From: Veillonellales bacterium | Lineage (GTDB): Bacteria; Bacillota; Negativicutes; JAAYSF01 | NCBI GenBank assembly: GCA_039680175.1 | Contig: JBDKTO010000074.1 | Coordinates: forward strand, 1 to 64,000 | Direction of reading: 5' to 3' | DNA: 64,000 nucleotides | In this document: in pieces, positions 23,435 through 31,029 of the stretch | Position numbering within the stretch: position 1 is the first letter of the stretch | How the letters are laid out: every line of letters starts with the position of its first letter | The notes under the pieces: model-generated | The model's database searches: none | What the model saw: only the letters and a program-made list of their open reading frames with translations | Told to the model about the DNA's origin: nothing | Translations under genes and position numbers: made by a program

Positions 23435-24374
23435 CAGTAAACTATGCCAGATTTTTAATATTAAATATCCGATTCTTCAAGGTGGCATGGCGTGGGTGGC
23501 TACTGCAGAATTGGCGGCTGCTGTTTCCAATGCCGGCGGCTTGGGCGTGATTGGTGCAGGCCATATGCCCCCGGACGCGTTACGCCAGGAAATTCAAAAA
23601 ACAAAAACTTTGACAACTCATACTTTTGGCGTTAATATCATGCTGATGTCGCCTTTTGTCAAAGAGGTTATGCAGGTTGTTATTGATGAACATGTTCCTG
23701 TTATTACTACCGGAGCCGGTAATCCCGGAGAATATATTCCGGCGCTGAAAGAAATCGGCAGCAAAGTGATTCCGGTAGTAGCATCAGTCGCTTTAGCGAA
23801 ACGGCTGGAACGCGTTGGGGTTGATGCGGTTATTGCCGAAGGTATGGAAAGCGGCGGTCATGTCGGTGAGGTTACGACCATGGCTTTGGTGCCCCAAGTT
23901 GTGGATGCGGTGAATATACCGGTTATTGCCGCCGGCGGTATAGCTGACGGCCGCGGAATTATGGCCTCATTTGCGTTAGGGGCCCAGGGCGTGCAAATAG
24001 GAACCCGCTTCGTCGCTTCCCAGGAGTGTATGGTTCACCCGAATTACAAACAGGCCGTTATACATTCAAAAGAACGTTCTACGGTGCTTAGCGGGGTTTC
24101 GACAGGACATCCGGTACGCGTGATTGCCAATAAATTAACCAGAGAGTACGCGGAATTGGAAAAGCAGGGAGTATCGCCGGAAAAATTAGAAAAGCTGGGA
24201 GCAGGAAAACTTCGCGCCGCAGCCCAAGACGGCGATATGGAATATGGTTCTGTCATGATCGGACAAATTGCCGGTATGGTGAATGAAGTAAAATCGGTGA
24301 ATGCGATCATTCAGGACATGATTCGAGAAATTCCTCAGGTAATGGCTAGTTTGAATTCAATTGTCAAATTATAA
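23427..24374 (+). CDS. fabK: Enoyl-ACP reductase II (FMN-dependent)
   Basis: TIM-barrel flavoprotein of 315 residues, reducing trans-2-enoyl-ACP with NAD(P)H, the last step of each elongation cycle; it replaces FabI and is triclosan-resistant in known cases. Visible: YPILQGGMAWVATAELAAAVS, GVNIMLMSPFV, the catalytic-His loop AEGMESGGHVGEVTTM and the phosphate-binding IPVIAAGGIADGRG...GAQGVQIGTRF. TTG start at 23427 behind GGGAGG, overlapping fabH by 8 bp. Operon position between fabH and fabD supports FabK rather than nitronate monooxygenase. Confidence 0.94.
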   Translation: MFNSKLCQIFNIKYPILQGGMAWVATAELAAAVSNAGGLGVIGAGHMPPDALRQEIQKTKTLTTHTFGVNIMLMSPFVKEVMQVVIDEHVPVITTGAGNPGEYIPALKEIGSKVIPVVASVALAKRLERVGVDAVIAEGMESGGHVGEVTTMALVPQVVDAVNIPVIAAGGIADGRGIMASFALGAQGVQIGTRFVASQECMVHPNYKQAVIHSKERSTVLSGVSTGHPVRVIANKLTREYAELEKQGVSPEKLEKLGAGKLRAAAQDGDMEYGSVMIGQIAGMVNEVKSVNAIIQDMIREIPQVMASLNSIVKL

Positions 24375-24391
24375 TAGGGGAGAGTTAACAT

Positions 24392-25336
24392 ATGACTAAA
24401 TTAGCCTTTGTTTTTCCCGGGCAGGGTTCTCAAACTGTGGGAATGGGAAAGGATCTTTACGATAGTTTTGCCGTGGCGAAAGCTGTATTTGAAGCTGCTG
24501 ATCAGGCTTTAGGATTTTCTATTACCGCTTTATGTTTTGACGGTCCGGAAGAAGAACTGCGCAAGACCTTTAACACACAGCCGGCGATTTTAACCGTGAG
24601 TATCGCCTGTTATGAAATATTAAAACAACATGGCCTATTGCCGGATATTGTTGCCGGCCATAGTCTGGGGGAATATTCTGCACTCGTTGCCGCCGGTTCA
24701 TTATCCTTCCGTGATGCCGTTCAACTGGTCCGTAAACGGGGGCAATTCATGCAGGAGGCAGTTCCCCTGGGACAGGGAAGCATGGCCGCTATTCTGGGAA
24801 TGGACCGTGCAGCCGTCGTTGCTGTATGTAAAGCCACACAGGAGCAATACGGGCCGGTTCAAGCCGTTAATTTCAATTGCCCCGGTCAGGTTGTCATAGC
24901 CGGTAAAACAGCTGCCGTTTCCCGGGCGGTTGAAGCTTTAAAAGCGGCAGGCGCCAAACGGGCTATTCTGCTGCCGGTTAGTGCTCCTTTTCATAGCACG
25001 TTAATGCAGCCGGCGGCAGAAAAATTGGCAGCTGAATTAAATAAAGTACAAATTCGGGATGCAGTCATTCCTGTCGTAGCGAATGTAACCGGTAAGGTTC
25101 TTGTACAGGAAAGTTTGATTAAAGAATCACTGGTTTCGCAGGCCGCCAATCCGGTGCATTGGGAGGACTGTATTGACGAAATTATGCGTTTCGGCGCCAC
25201 AACCATGGTTGAGGTTGGTCCAGGCAAAGTATTAACAGGATTTAATAAAAAGATTAGTAAAGAAATTCGGACGCTGAACGTTGAAAATGTAGACTCTTTG
25301 GAAAAAAGCCTTGATTATTTCAAGGAGGTTCGTTAA
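24392..25336 (+). CDS. fabD: Malonyl-CoA:ACP transacylase
   Basis: 314 residues. It loads malonyl units on ACP. FVFPGQGSQTVGMGKDLY at the N terminus, nucleophile Ser91 in AGHSLGEYSAL, Arg in LVRKRGQFMQ, and catalytic His in SAPFHSTLM (about 200). ATG follows GGGGAGAG. Lies 17 bp after fabK; fabG begins 1 bp after its stop, with the fabG ribosome site inside its end. Confidence 0.96.
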   Translation: MTKLAFVFPGQGSQTVGMGKDLYDSFAVAKAVFEAADQALGFSITALCFDGPEEELRKTFNTQPAILTVSIACYEILKQHGLLPDIVAGHSLGEYSALVAAGSLSFRDAVQLVRKRGQFMQEAVPLGQGSMAAILGMDRAAVVAVCKATQEQYGPVQAVNFNCPGQVVIAGKTAAVSRAVEALKAAGAKRAILLPVSAPFHSTLMQPAAEKLAAELNKVQIRDAVIPVVANVTGKVLVQESLIKESLVSQAANPVHWEDCIDEIMRFGATTMVEVGPGKVLTGFNKKISKEIRTLNVENVDSLEKSLDYFKEVR

Positions 25337-25337
25337 A

Positions 25338-26081
25338 ATGCTTTTAGACGGTAAAGTGGCAATTGTTACTGGCGCATCCCGGGGAATTGGCCGCGGGATT
25401 GCACTGGAATTAGCAAAAGCGGGAGCTAAAGTAGTCATTAATTATGCCGGTAATGTGGTTGCGGCACAAGAAGTACAAAGTGTAATTACGGCAAAAGGTG
25501 GTCAAGCATTACTGATACAGGCAGATGTTGCCAACTCAGAAGCCGTGGAGGGTATGATCAAACAAGCGATGGAAGAGTTTGGCCGGATTGATATTTTAGT
25601 CAATAATGCTGGGATTACCCGTGATAATCTTCTAATGCGGCTGAAAAAAGAAGATTGGGAAGCCGTGCTGAATACTAATTTAACCGGCGTTTTTCATTGT
25701 ACTAAGGCAGTATCCCGCATTATGATGAAACAAAGAAGCGGCAAAATCGTTAACATGGCATCGGTCGTTGGCATTATGGGCAATGCCGGGCAGTCTAATT
25801 ATGCGGCAGCCAAAGCCGGTGTTATCGGCTTTACCAAGGCTGCGGCCAAAGAACTGGCTCCCCGGGGAATTACTGTTAATGCTGTTGCGCCCGGATTTAT
25901 TGCCACAGATATGACAGCAGTTCTATCTGAACAGGTTAAAACGGAGCTGGCGGCCAAGATTCCTTTGGCTAGGTTAGGTACTCCCGAAGATGTTGCTGCT
26001 GCCGTCATGTTTTTTGTATCTGACGGTGCCGGTTATATCACTGGTCAGATTTTGAATGTTGATGGTGGTATGGTAATGTAA
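25338..26081 (+). CDS. fabG: 3-oxoacyl-ACP reductase
   Basis: Short-chain dehydrogenase of 247 residues. NADP-binding TGASRGIGRG (11-20), NNAG at 89-92, and the catalytic Ser142, Tyr155 and Lys159 (NYAAAKAG). Reduces 3-oxoacyl-ACP to 3-hydroxyacyl-ACP. The ATG at 25338 follows AAGGAGG by 8 bases; the frame is open for nine more codons upstream inside fabD. The C terminus GQILNVDGGMVM is typical. Confidence 0.96.
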   Translation: MLLDGKVAIVTGASRGIGRGIALELAKAGAKVVINYAGNVVAAQEVQSVITAKGGQALLIQADVANSEAVEGMIKQAMEEFGRIDILVNNAGITRDNLLMRLKKEDWEAVLNTNLTGVFHCTKAVSRIMMKQRSGKIVNMASVVGIMGNAGQSNYAAAKAGVIGFTKAAAKELAPRGITVNAVAPGFIATDMTAVLSEQVKTELAAKIPLARLGTPEDVAAAVMFFVSDGAGYITGQILNVDGGMVM

Positions 26082-26119
26082 GTAAAGTAAAGTAAAAACC
26101 TTGGAAGGAGGTGAATTTC

Positions 26120-26356
26120 ATGACAACTTTTGATAAAGTAAAAGAAATCGTTGTAGAACAACTCGGTGTTGAAGCAGCCGATGTTGCCATCGATTCCACT
26201 TTTATTGATGATCTGGGCGCCGATTCGCTTGATATTGTTGAGTTAATTATGGCATTTGAAGAGGAATTTAATATTGAGATTCCTGACGAAGTGGCAGAAA
26301 AAATCAAAACTGTTAAAGACGCTGTGACCTACATAGATCAGGAAAAGCAAGGGTAA
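26120..26356 (+). CDS. acpP: Acyl carrier protein
   Basis: 78 residues, acidic four-helix protein with the 4'-phosphopantetheine attachment Ser36 in [21 protein letters not shown] at 26120 after AAGGAGGTG. Carrier of all acyl intermediates for the surrounding Fab enzymes and for PlsX. A hairpin directly downstream may reduce read-through into the next gene. Confidence 0.97.
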   Translation: MTTFDKVKEIVVEQLGVEAADVAIDSTFIDDLGADSLDIVELIMAFEEEFNIEIPDEVAEKIKTVKDAVTYIDQEKQG

Positions 26357-26371
26357 GGTAGTACCTGTAAA

Positions 26372-26415
26372 AAGAAGGTCCCCGTGAAATATGTTTTGTT
26401 TCGCGGGGCTTTCTT
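26372..26415 (+). terminator. Hairpin after acpP, possible attenuator
   Basis: A long stem with one bulge: AAGAAGG-T-CCCCGTGAAA against TTTCGCGGGGCTTTCTT, with three G-T pairs. No T run follows, so it may be an mRNA-stabilising or partial termination element that keeps acpP transcript high relative to the downstream gene. Confidence 0.5.
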
Positions 26416-26449
26416 AAAGGTGATGTCTACTGAATGGAGGAGTTATTGC

Positions 26450-27394
26450 TTGAAACTTCCAGAACTGAGAATAGGCCATCTTGTGGCCAAAGTACCTATT
26501 GTACAAGGAGGCATGGCCATTCGTTTATCTACTGCCCGTTTGGCGGCGGCGGTTGCCGAGCAAGGCGGGATTGGCTTAATCGCTGCTTCCGGCATGAGCT
26601 TTGATGAATTGCGGTATGAAATTCGTCTGGCACGTTCACTTACTACAGGAATTATTGGTATCAACGCTATGGTAGCCGCGCGAGAATTCGCCGGTCTCCT
26701 GAGAACAGCGATTGAAGAGGGTATAGATCTCATTGTAGCGGGCGCCGGGTTCTCCCGGGATATGTTTGGGATGGGAAAAGCGTCCGGTACGCCAATTGTC
26801 CCGATTGTTTCGTCAGTTAAGCTTGCTAAAATTTCACAGACACTGGGTGCTTCAGCCGTTGTTGTGGAAGGAAAAGAAGCCGGCGGTCATTTAGGCACCG
26901 ATCAATCTATGCGCGTATTAATCCCCGATATTAGAAAGGCTGTTGCAATTCCGATTATCGCCGCCGGCGGGGTTATGGCGGGAAGGGATATTGTTGAAAC
27001 GTTGAAATTAGGCGCCGATGGCGTTCAAATGGGCACAAGGTTTGCCGCCAGTGAAGAATCAAATGCTGCTCCAGCCTTAAAGGAATTTTATTTGAAAGCC
27101 AAGCCGGAGGATGTAGTATTGATTAAAAGTCCGGTAGGACTTCCCGGGAGGGCGATTAAAAATCCGTTTGTTGCGAAAATTCTTGAAGATGCTGCGCCAA
27201 TTCCCACCGATTGTGATGCCTGTCTCAAACATTGTGCCCGAAACTTCTGTATTATTAAAGCATTGATTCGGGCGCAGCAGGGAGACTTGGAAACAGGATT
27301 GGTATTTACTGGCGAGTACATTCATAAAATAGATGAAATATTATCGGTTCGAGAAATATTTGCACGTATCATAGCCGAGGTTGAACAACTTTAG
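26450..27394 (+). CDS. FabK/nitronate monooxygenase-like flavoprotein with Cys cluster
   Basis: A 314-residue FMN TIM-barrel protein, a paralogue of the FabK encoded 3 kb upstream: IVQGGMAIRLSTARLAAAVAEQGG, VVEGKEAGGHLGTDQ and IPIIAAGGVMAGRD...GADGVQMGTRF. It differs by a C-terminal cysteine cluster CDACLKHCARNFC (about 250-262) absent from FabK, which suggests metal or Fe-S binding, or redox sensing. Substrate is unknown: nitronate monooxygenase, another enoyl-thioester reductase or a flavin oxidoreductase are possible. TTG start at 26450 follows GGAGGAG. Its place between acpP and fabF hints at a lipid role. Confidence 0.8.
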   Translation: MKLPELRIGHLVAKVPIVQGGMAIRLSTARLAAAVAEQGGIGLIAASGMSFDELRYEIRLARSLTTGIIGINAMVAAREFAGLLRTAIEEGIDLIVAGAGFSRDMFGMGKASGTPIVPIVSSVKLAKISQTLGASAVVVEGKEAGGHLGTDQSMRVLIPDIRKAVAIPIIAAGGVMAGRDIVETLKLGADGVQMGTRFAASEESNAAPALKEFYLKAKPEDVVLIKSPVGLPGRAIKNPFVAKILEDAAPIPTDCDACLKHCARNFCIIKALIRAQQGDLETGLVFTGEYIHKIDEILSVREIFARIIAEVEQL

Positions 27395-27419
27395 TGCCTG
27401 ACAAGCATTTTATAAGGAG

Positions 27420-27449
27420 TTGCTGTTTCGACTCTGCAATTGGTATACA
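27420..27449 (+). promoter_or_regulatory. Possible sigma-A promoter for fabF-rnc
   Basis: TTGCTG, 18-bp spacer, TATACA, ending 22 bp before the fabF start. Moderate match only. Confidence 0.4.
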
Positions 27450-27470
27450 ATTTAGTGTGAGGTGAAAGGT

Positions 27471-28712
27471 TTGAAAAAACGCGTTGTAATTACAGGTTTG
27501 GGCGCTATCACTCCTGTGGGAATCGGCAGGAATGAATTCTGGCAATCGCTTATTGCCGGGAAATCGGGCATAGGTCGTACTACCCGGTTTGATCCCAGCG
27601 ATTATTCGACCCAAATCGCCGGTGAAGTCAAAGACTTTGAACCGGCAAACTATATAGATAAAAAAGAAGCGAAGCGGATGGATCGCTTTACGCAATTTGC
27701 CGTTGCCGCTACGAAGATGGCTTTTGAAGACGCAAACATCGACTTAGAAAAGGAAGATCGTAAACGGATCGGCACGGTAATCGGAACCGGCATTGGCGGG
27801 ATCGAAACCTTAAATGACCAGTTTAAGGTGCTGTTTGACAAGGGACCTGGCCGGATTAGTCCTTTCTTTGTACCGATGATGATTGCCAATATGGCAGCAG
27901 GCCAGACTTCCATTACGTTTGGCCTGCAGGGCCCCAGCAGCTGTGTCATTACGGCTTGTGCCACAGGAACCAATTCGATTGGCGATGCTTTTAAAATCAT
28001 TCAGCGGGGTGATGCGGATGTAATGGTAGCCGGCGGAACGGAAGCTTCTATTTCTCCGGCGGCTGTAGCTGGTTTTTGTTCGATGAAGGCCTTGTCTACC
28101 CGCAACGAAGAGCCGGAAAAAGCCTCGCGTCCTTTTGATAAAGACCGTAACGGCTTTGTTATGGGCGAAGGTGCCGGTATAGTTGTGTTAGAATCTTTGG
28201 AACATGCTTTAGCCAGAGATGCTCATATTTATGCGGAAATGGCAGGCTATGGATTTAATGCGGACGCATTTCACATTACTGCGCCGGCACCTGAAGGAGC
28301 CCAGGCGGCGCAATGTATGGCGCTGGCAATTCGTGATGCCGGGATGGAAGTTACCGACATAGATTATATTAACGCCCACGGTACGTCTACCCCGCTCAAC
28401 GATAAAAATGAAACCCTGGCGATTAAGTCTCTGTTTGGTGATCATGCTTACAAATTGGCAGTCAGCTCGATCAAATCCATGACGGGACATCTTTTAGGTG
28501 CAGCCGGCGGTATTGAATGTATTGCCAGTGTGCTTACTATAGCAGAAGGAATCATACCGCCAACTATTAATTATCAGACTCCGGATGTAGATCTGGATTT
28601 AGATTATGTGCCGAATCAGGCACGCCGACAGGCAGTCAATGTGGCTATATCCAATTCTTTTGGCTTTGGTGGGCATAATGCAACGATAGTAGTAAAAAAA
28701 TATCCATCTTAG
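27471..28712 (+). CDS. fabF: 3-oxoacyl-ACP synthase II (KAS II)
   Basis: Elongating condensing enzyme of 413 residues with a Cys-His-His triad: Cys163 in [15 protein letters not shown], His in [12 protein letters not shown] (about 303) and His in [11 protein letters not shown] (about 339). The TTG at 27471 lies six bases after GAGGTG; a GTG three codons earlier is part of that site. Followed 7 bp later by rnc, a common Firmicutes arrangement. With fabH, fabK, fabD, fabG and acpP it nearly completes type II synthesis; no fabZ or acc genes are in the window. Confidence 0.96.
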   Translation: MKKRVVITGLGAITPVGIGRNEFWQSLIAGKSGIGRTTRFDPSDYSTQIAGEVKDFEPANYIDKKEAKRMDRFTQFAVAATKMAFEDANIDLEKEDRKRIGTVIGTGIGGIETLNDQFKVLFDKGPGRISPFFVPMMIANMAAGQTSITFGLQGPSSCVITACATGTNSIGDAFKIIQRGDADVMVAGGTEASISPAAVAGFCSMKALSTRNEEPEKASRPFDKDRNGFVMGEGAGIVVLESLEHALARDAHIYAEMAGYGFNADAFHITAPAPEGAQAAQCMALAIRDAGMEVTDIDYINAHGTSTPLNDKNETLAIKSLFGDHAYKLAVSSIKSMTGHLLGAAGGIECIASVLTIAEGIIPPTINYQTPDVDLDLDYVPNQARRQAVNVAISNSFGFGGHNATIVVKKYPS

Positions 28713-28719
28713 CTTCAAT

Positions 28720-29448
28720 ATGAAGAATAGTCAGCGGAATCGCCAGCGTGTTCAGGCATTGGATGCATTATGCAAAACCTTGGATATTACCTTTACAGAT
28801 TCTAAAATTCTGCATCAGGCGCTTACTCATACTTCGTATGCAAATGAATCAAAGAATTCCGGAGTTGTGCATAACGAACGTTTAGAGTTTTTAGGGGATG
28901 CAGTATTGGATTTAATTATTAGTGACTACCTGTTTCGTCGCTTTCCTGATCTTCCCGAAGGAGAACTAACCAAATCCAGAGCTATTATCGTCTGCGAACA
29001 TACTTTGTCTTGCCGGGCGGCAGCCCTTGGGCTGGGTGAATATTTGTTGTTAGGCAAGGGTGAGATGGCTTCCGGCGGTCGTGAGCGGATTTCTATTCTG
29101 GCAGATTCTTTTGAAGCGATCATTGGCGCTATTTATGTGGATCAAGGTCTTCAACATGCCAGTCAGTTTGTCTTAAAACAACTTCATGATGATATTTTGT
29201 TAGCAGAGCGCGGTGAATCGGTTCAGGATTATAAAACTTTGCTGCAGGAAGTGGTACAGAAGAACAGTGACAGCAGAATTGTTTATGAAATCACCCGTGA
29301 AAGCGGTCCTGATCATGACAAAACTTTTGAAGTTGCAGTCATTATAAACTCCAGCCGCCTTGGCTGCGGCATTGGCAGAAGCAAGAAGGAAGCTGAGCAG
29401 CAGGCGGCTAAACAAGCTTTGATTCAGTTAAAAGTACGTGAAAGATAA
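28720..29448 (+). CDS. rnc: Ribonuclease III
   Basis: Double-strand-specific endoribonuclease that processes rRNA precursors and structured mRNAs. 242 residues: RNase III domain with signature ERLEFLGDAVLDLIISDYL (about 47-65) and the metal-binding DSFEAIIGAIYVD, then a dsRNA-binding domain (about 168-240; DYKTLLQEVVQK, GIGRSKKEAEQQAAKQAL). The ATG lies 7 bp after fabF, with no strong ribosome site, so it is probably translationally coupled. Confidence 0.96.
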   Translation: MKNSQRNRQRVQALDALCKTLDITFTDSKILHQALTHTSYANESKNSGVVHNERLEFLGDAVLDLIISDYLFRRFPDLPEGELTKSRAIIVCEHTLSCRAAALGLGEYLLLGKGEMASGGRERISILADSFEAIIGAIYVDQGLQHASQFVLKQLHDDILLAERGESVQDYKTLLQEVVQKNSDSRIVYEITRESGPDHDKTFEVAVIINSSRLGCGIGRSKKEAEQQAAKQALIQLKVRER

Positions 29449-29450
29449 AA

Positions 29451-29475
29451 ATGGGCGGCCAATCAGGCTGCCCAT
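29451..29475 (+). terminator. Hairpin after rnc
   Basis: ATGGGCGGCC pairs with GGCTGCCCAT (one G-T), five-base loop. No T run, so a weak terminator or an RNase III-type processing hairpin immediately behind the rnc stop. Confidence 0.45.
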
Positions 29476-29496
29476 TCGGTATATGGGGGATCGTAT

Positions 29497-30549
29497 GTGA
29501 AACATTTTATTATTCCTATCTTTATTCCTCATTACGGCTGCAGCCATCAGTGCGTATTTTGCAATCAACAAAAAATTACCGGGGCAGCTACTCCGGTTAC
29601 AGCCGGTGAAGTTACAGGCATTATTGAAAAATATTTGGCCAGACTGACTGAAAAGCGCCATGTAGAAGTAGCTTATTATGGAGGAAGCTTTACCGCATTA
29701 CCCCTGGATATACAGCGTAATTTGCTGCTACCGGCCTTCAAGCTGCTGCAAGCCGGCACGATTCACGCCATTCGCCTTTCCACCCGTCCCGACTGTATTT
29801 CTGTAGAAATTGTGAATCACTTGCTGGCGTTGGGCGTTTCCGTTATCGAAATAGGGGCTCAATCGCTGGATGATCAAGTGCTGCAGGCTGTTTGCCGGGG
29901 CCATACTTATAACGATATCGTAAATGCGGTAGCCATTTTGCAATCATTTGACATTCAATATGGCCTTCAGTTCATGGTAGGGCTGCCAAAGGAGGACAAG
30001 ACCGTTTTGGCGATTACCACCCAAAAAGCGATTGAGCTTAAACCGCATTTTGTGCGAATCTATCCGACCGTAGTAATTGCCGATACTCCTTTAGCCCAAC
30101 TCTATCAGCAGCGGAAATATCAGCCATTGTCGCTGCAAACGGCAGTTGTCCGCTCAGCCTTTATGAAATTTTCTTTTGAACGTGCGGGCATACCGGTTAT
30201 TCGCACCGGACTTCAGGCGACTCAAGCGCTGGCCGATCCCCAGGTTGTTCTTGGCGGACCGTTTCATCCCGCTTTCGGTGAACTGGTAGATGCTTATCTT
30301 TTTAATCAAATGCTTGCCGGATTTCTGGAACAGTTTCCGGTGATTTATGGCAGTGTGGTTGTTCATCATCATTCTAAGGACACCTCCAAATTACGCGGCC
30401 TTGCTAATGGAAATGTACGGCAATGGAGAGAAAGGTATCCGCGAATGGTTTTGCGTCTGACTGCTGACAGTGACAGCAGCGGGCAATTAGCGATTGAGTA
30501 TCAAAATACTACTTATCTTATCGACCCTAATATGCTTACTCAGTGCTAA
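29497..30549 (+). CDS. Radical SAM protein, Elp3-like core without acetyltransferase domain
   Basis: 350 residues. The Fe-S motif is CSHQCVFCNQ (CxxxCxxC, about 15-22), followed by AYYGGSFTALP, RLSTRPDCIS and IEIGAQSLDDQVL, which match the Elp3/MiaB-like radical SAM barrel. Elp3 proper carries a C-terminal GNAT domain; this protein lacks one. Such proteins sit between rnc and smc in many clostridia and Negativicutes, and a tRNA- or cofactor-modifying role is plausible but not shown. GTG at 29497 after GGGGGAT. Confidence 0.85.
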   Translation: MKHFIIPIFIPHYGCSHQCVFCNQQKITGAATPVTAGEVTGIIEKYLARLTEKRHVEVAYYGGSFTALPLDIQRNLLLPAFKLLQAGTIHAIRLSTRPDCISVEIVNHLLALGVSVIEIGAQSLDDQVLQAVCRGHTYNDIVNAVAILQSFDIQYGLQFMVGLPKEDKTVLAITTQKAIELKPHFVRIYPTVVIADTPLAQLYQQRKYQPLSLQTAVVRSAFMKFSFERAGIPVIRTGLQATQALADPQVVLGGPFHPAFGELVDAYLFNQMLAGFLEQFPVIYGSVVVHHHSKDTSKLRGLANGNVRQWRERYPRMVLRLTADSDSSGQLAIEYQNTTYLIDPNMLTQC

Positions 30550-30581
30550 ATGGTGCAGGATTTAAGGATAAATATCCGAAT

Positions 30582-30611
30582 ACAGGAATTTTTAGGAAAT
30601 GTGTAGAATAC
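30582..30611 (+). promoter_or_regulatory. Sigma-H-like promoter of spoVS
   Basis: ACAGGAATT (30582-30590), 12-bp spacer, GTAGAATAC (30603-30611), against the sigma-H consensus RnAGGAwww / RnnGAATww. In Bacillus spoVS is a sigma-H gene, and this element lies 42 bp before the spoVS ATG. Confidence 0.6.
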
Positions 30612-30652
30612 TTTTATTAGTAGGACCCCGCATACTAAAAGGAGGTTACGTA

Positions 30653-30913
30653 ATGGAAGTTCTTAAAGTATCTGCACAATCGAACCCCAAATCTGTAGCA
30701 GGTGCCCTCGCCGCCGTGCTTAGGGAACACGGCTCTGCCGAATTACAGGCAGTTGGTGCCGGAGCCGTAAATCAGTCGATTAAAGCAATTGCTATTGCCC
30801 GGGGATTTATCGCCCCTAACGGAATTGATCTAATTACCATACCTGCCTTTGCCGAAATATCGATTGACGGGGAAGAGCGTACCGCTATACGCTTTATCGT
30901 AGAGCCTCGCTAA
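30653..30913 (+). CDS. spoVS: Stage V sporulation protein S
   Basis: 86 residues of the highly conserved Alba-like SpoVS family: MEVLKVSAQSNPKSVAGALA, GAGAVNQSIKAIAIARGFIAP and the C terminus FVEP-like IRFIVEPR. It is needed for coat assembly and proper septation in Bacillus and is also kept in some non-sporulating relatives. ATG at 30653 follows AAAGGAGG. It has its own sigma-H-like promoter and terminator, so it is monocistronic. Confidence 0.96.
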   Translation: MEVLKVSAQSNPKSVAGALAAVLREHGSAELQAVGAGAVNQSIKAIAIARGFIAPNGIDLITIPAFAEISIDGEERTAIRFIVEPR

Positions 30914-30920
30914 ATTGATA

Positions 30921-30955
30921 AAAAACCTGTTTTGCTGCCGCAAACAGGTTTTTTT
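30921..30955 (+). terminator. Terminator after spoVS
   Basis: AAAAACCTGTTT pairs with AAACAGGTTTTT, loop of about nine bases, T7 tail. Confidence 0.92.
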
Positions 30956-30963
30956 CGCAATTC

Positions 30964-30992
30964 TTGTGTAAATAGCGGCCACGTGGTAAAAT
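30964..30992 (+). promoter_or_regulatory. Sigma-A promoter of smc-ftsY
   Basis: TTGTGT (30964-30969), 17 bp, TAAAAT (30987-30992), between the spoVS terminator and smc. Confidence 0.65.
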
Positions 30993-31029
30993 TTATGAAT
31001 AGATGCTGAAAATGTGTGGTGATGGATAC

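Noticed and set aside
27391-27404. Second FapR box (TTAGTGCCTGAC) before fabF
   Set aside because: Only a half-site resembles the consensus and it overlaps the end of the preceding gene upstream of the weak promoter.
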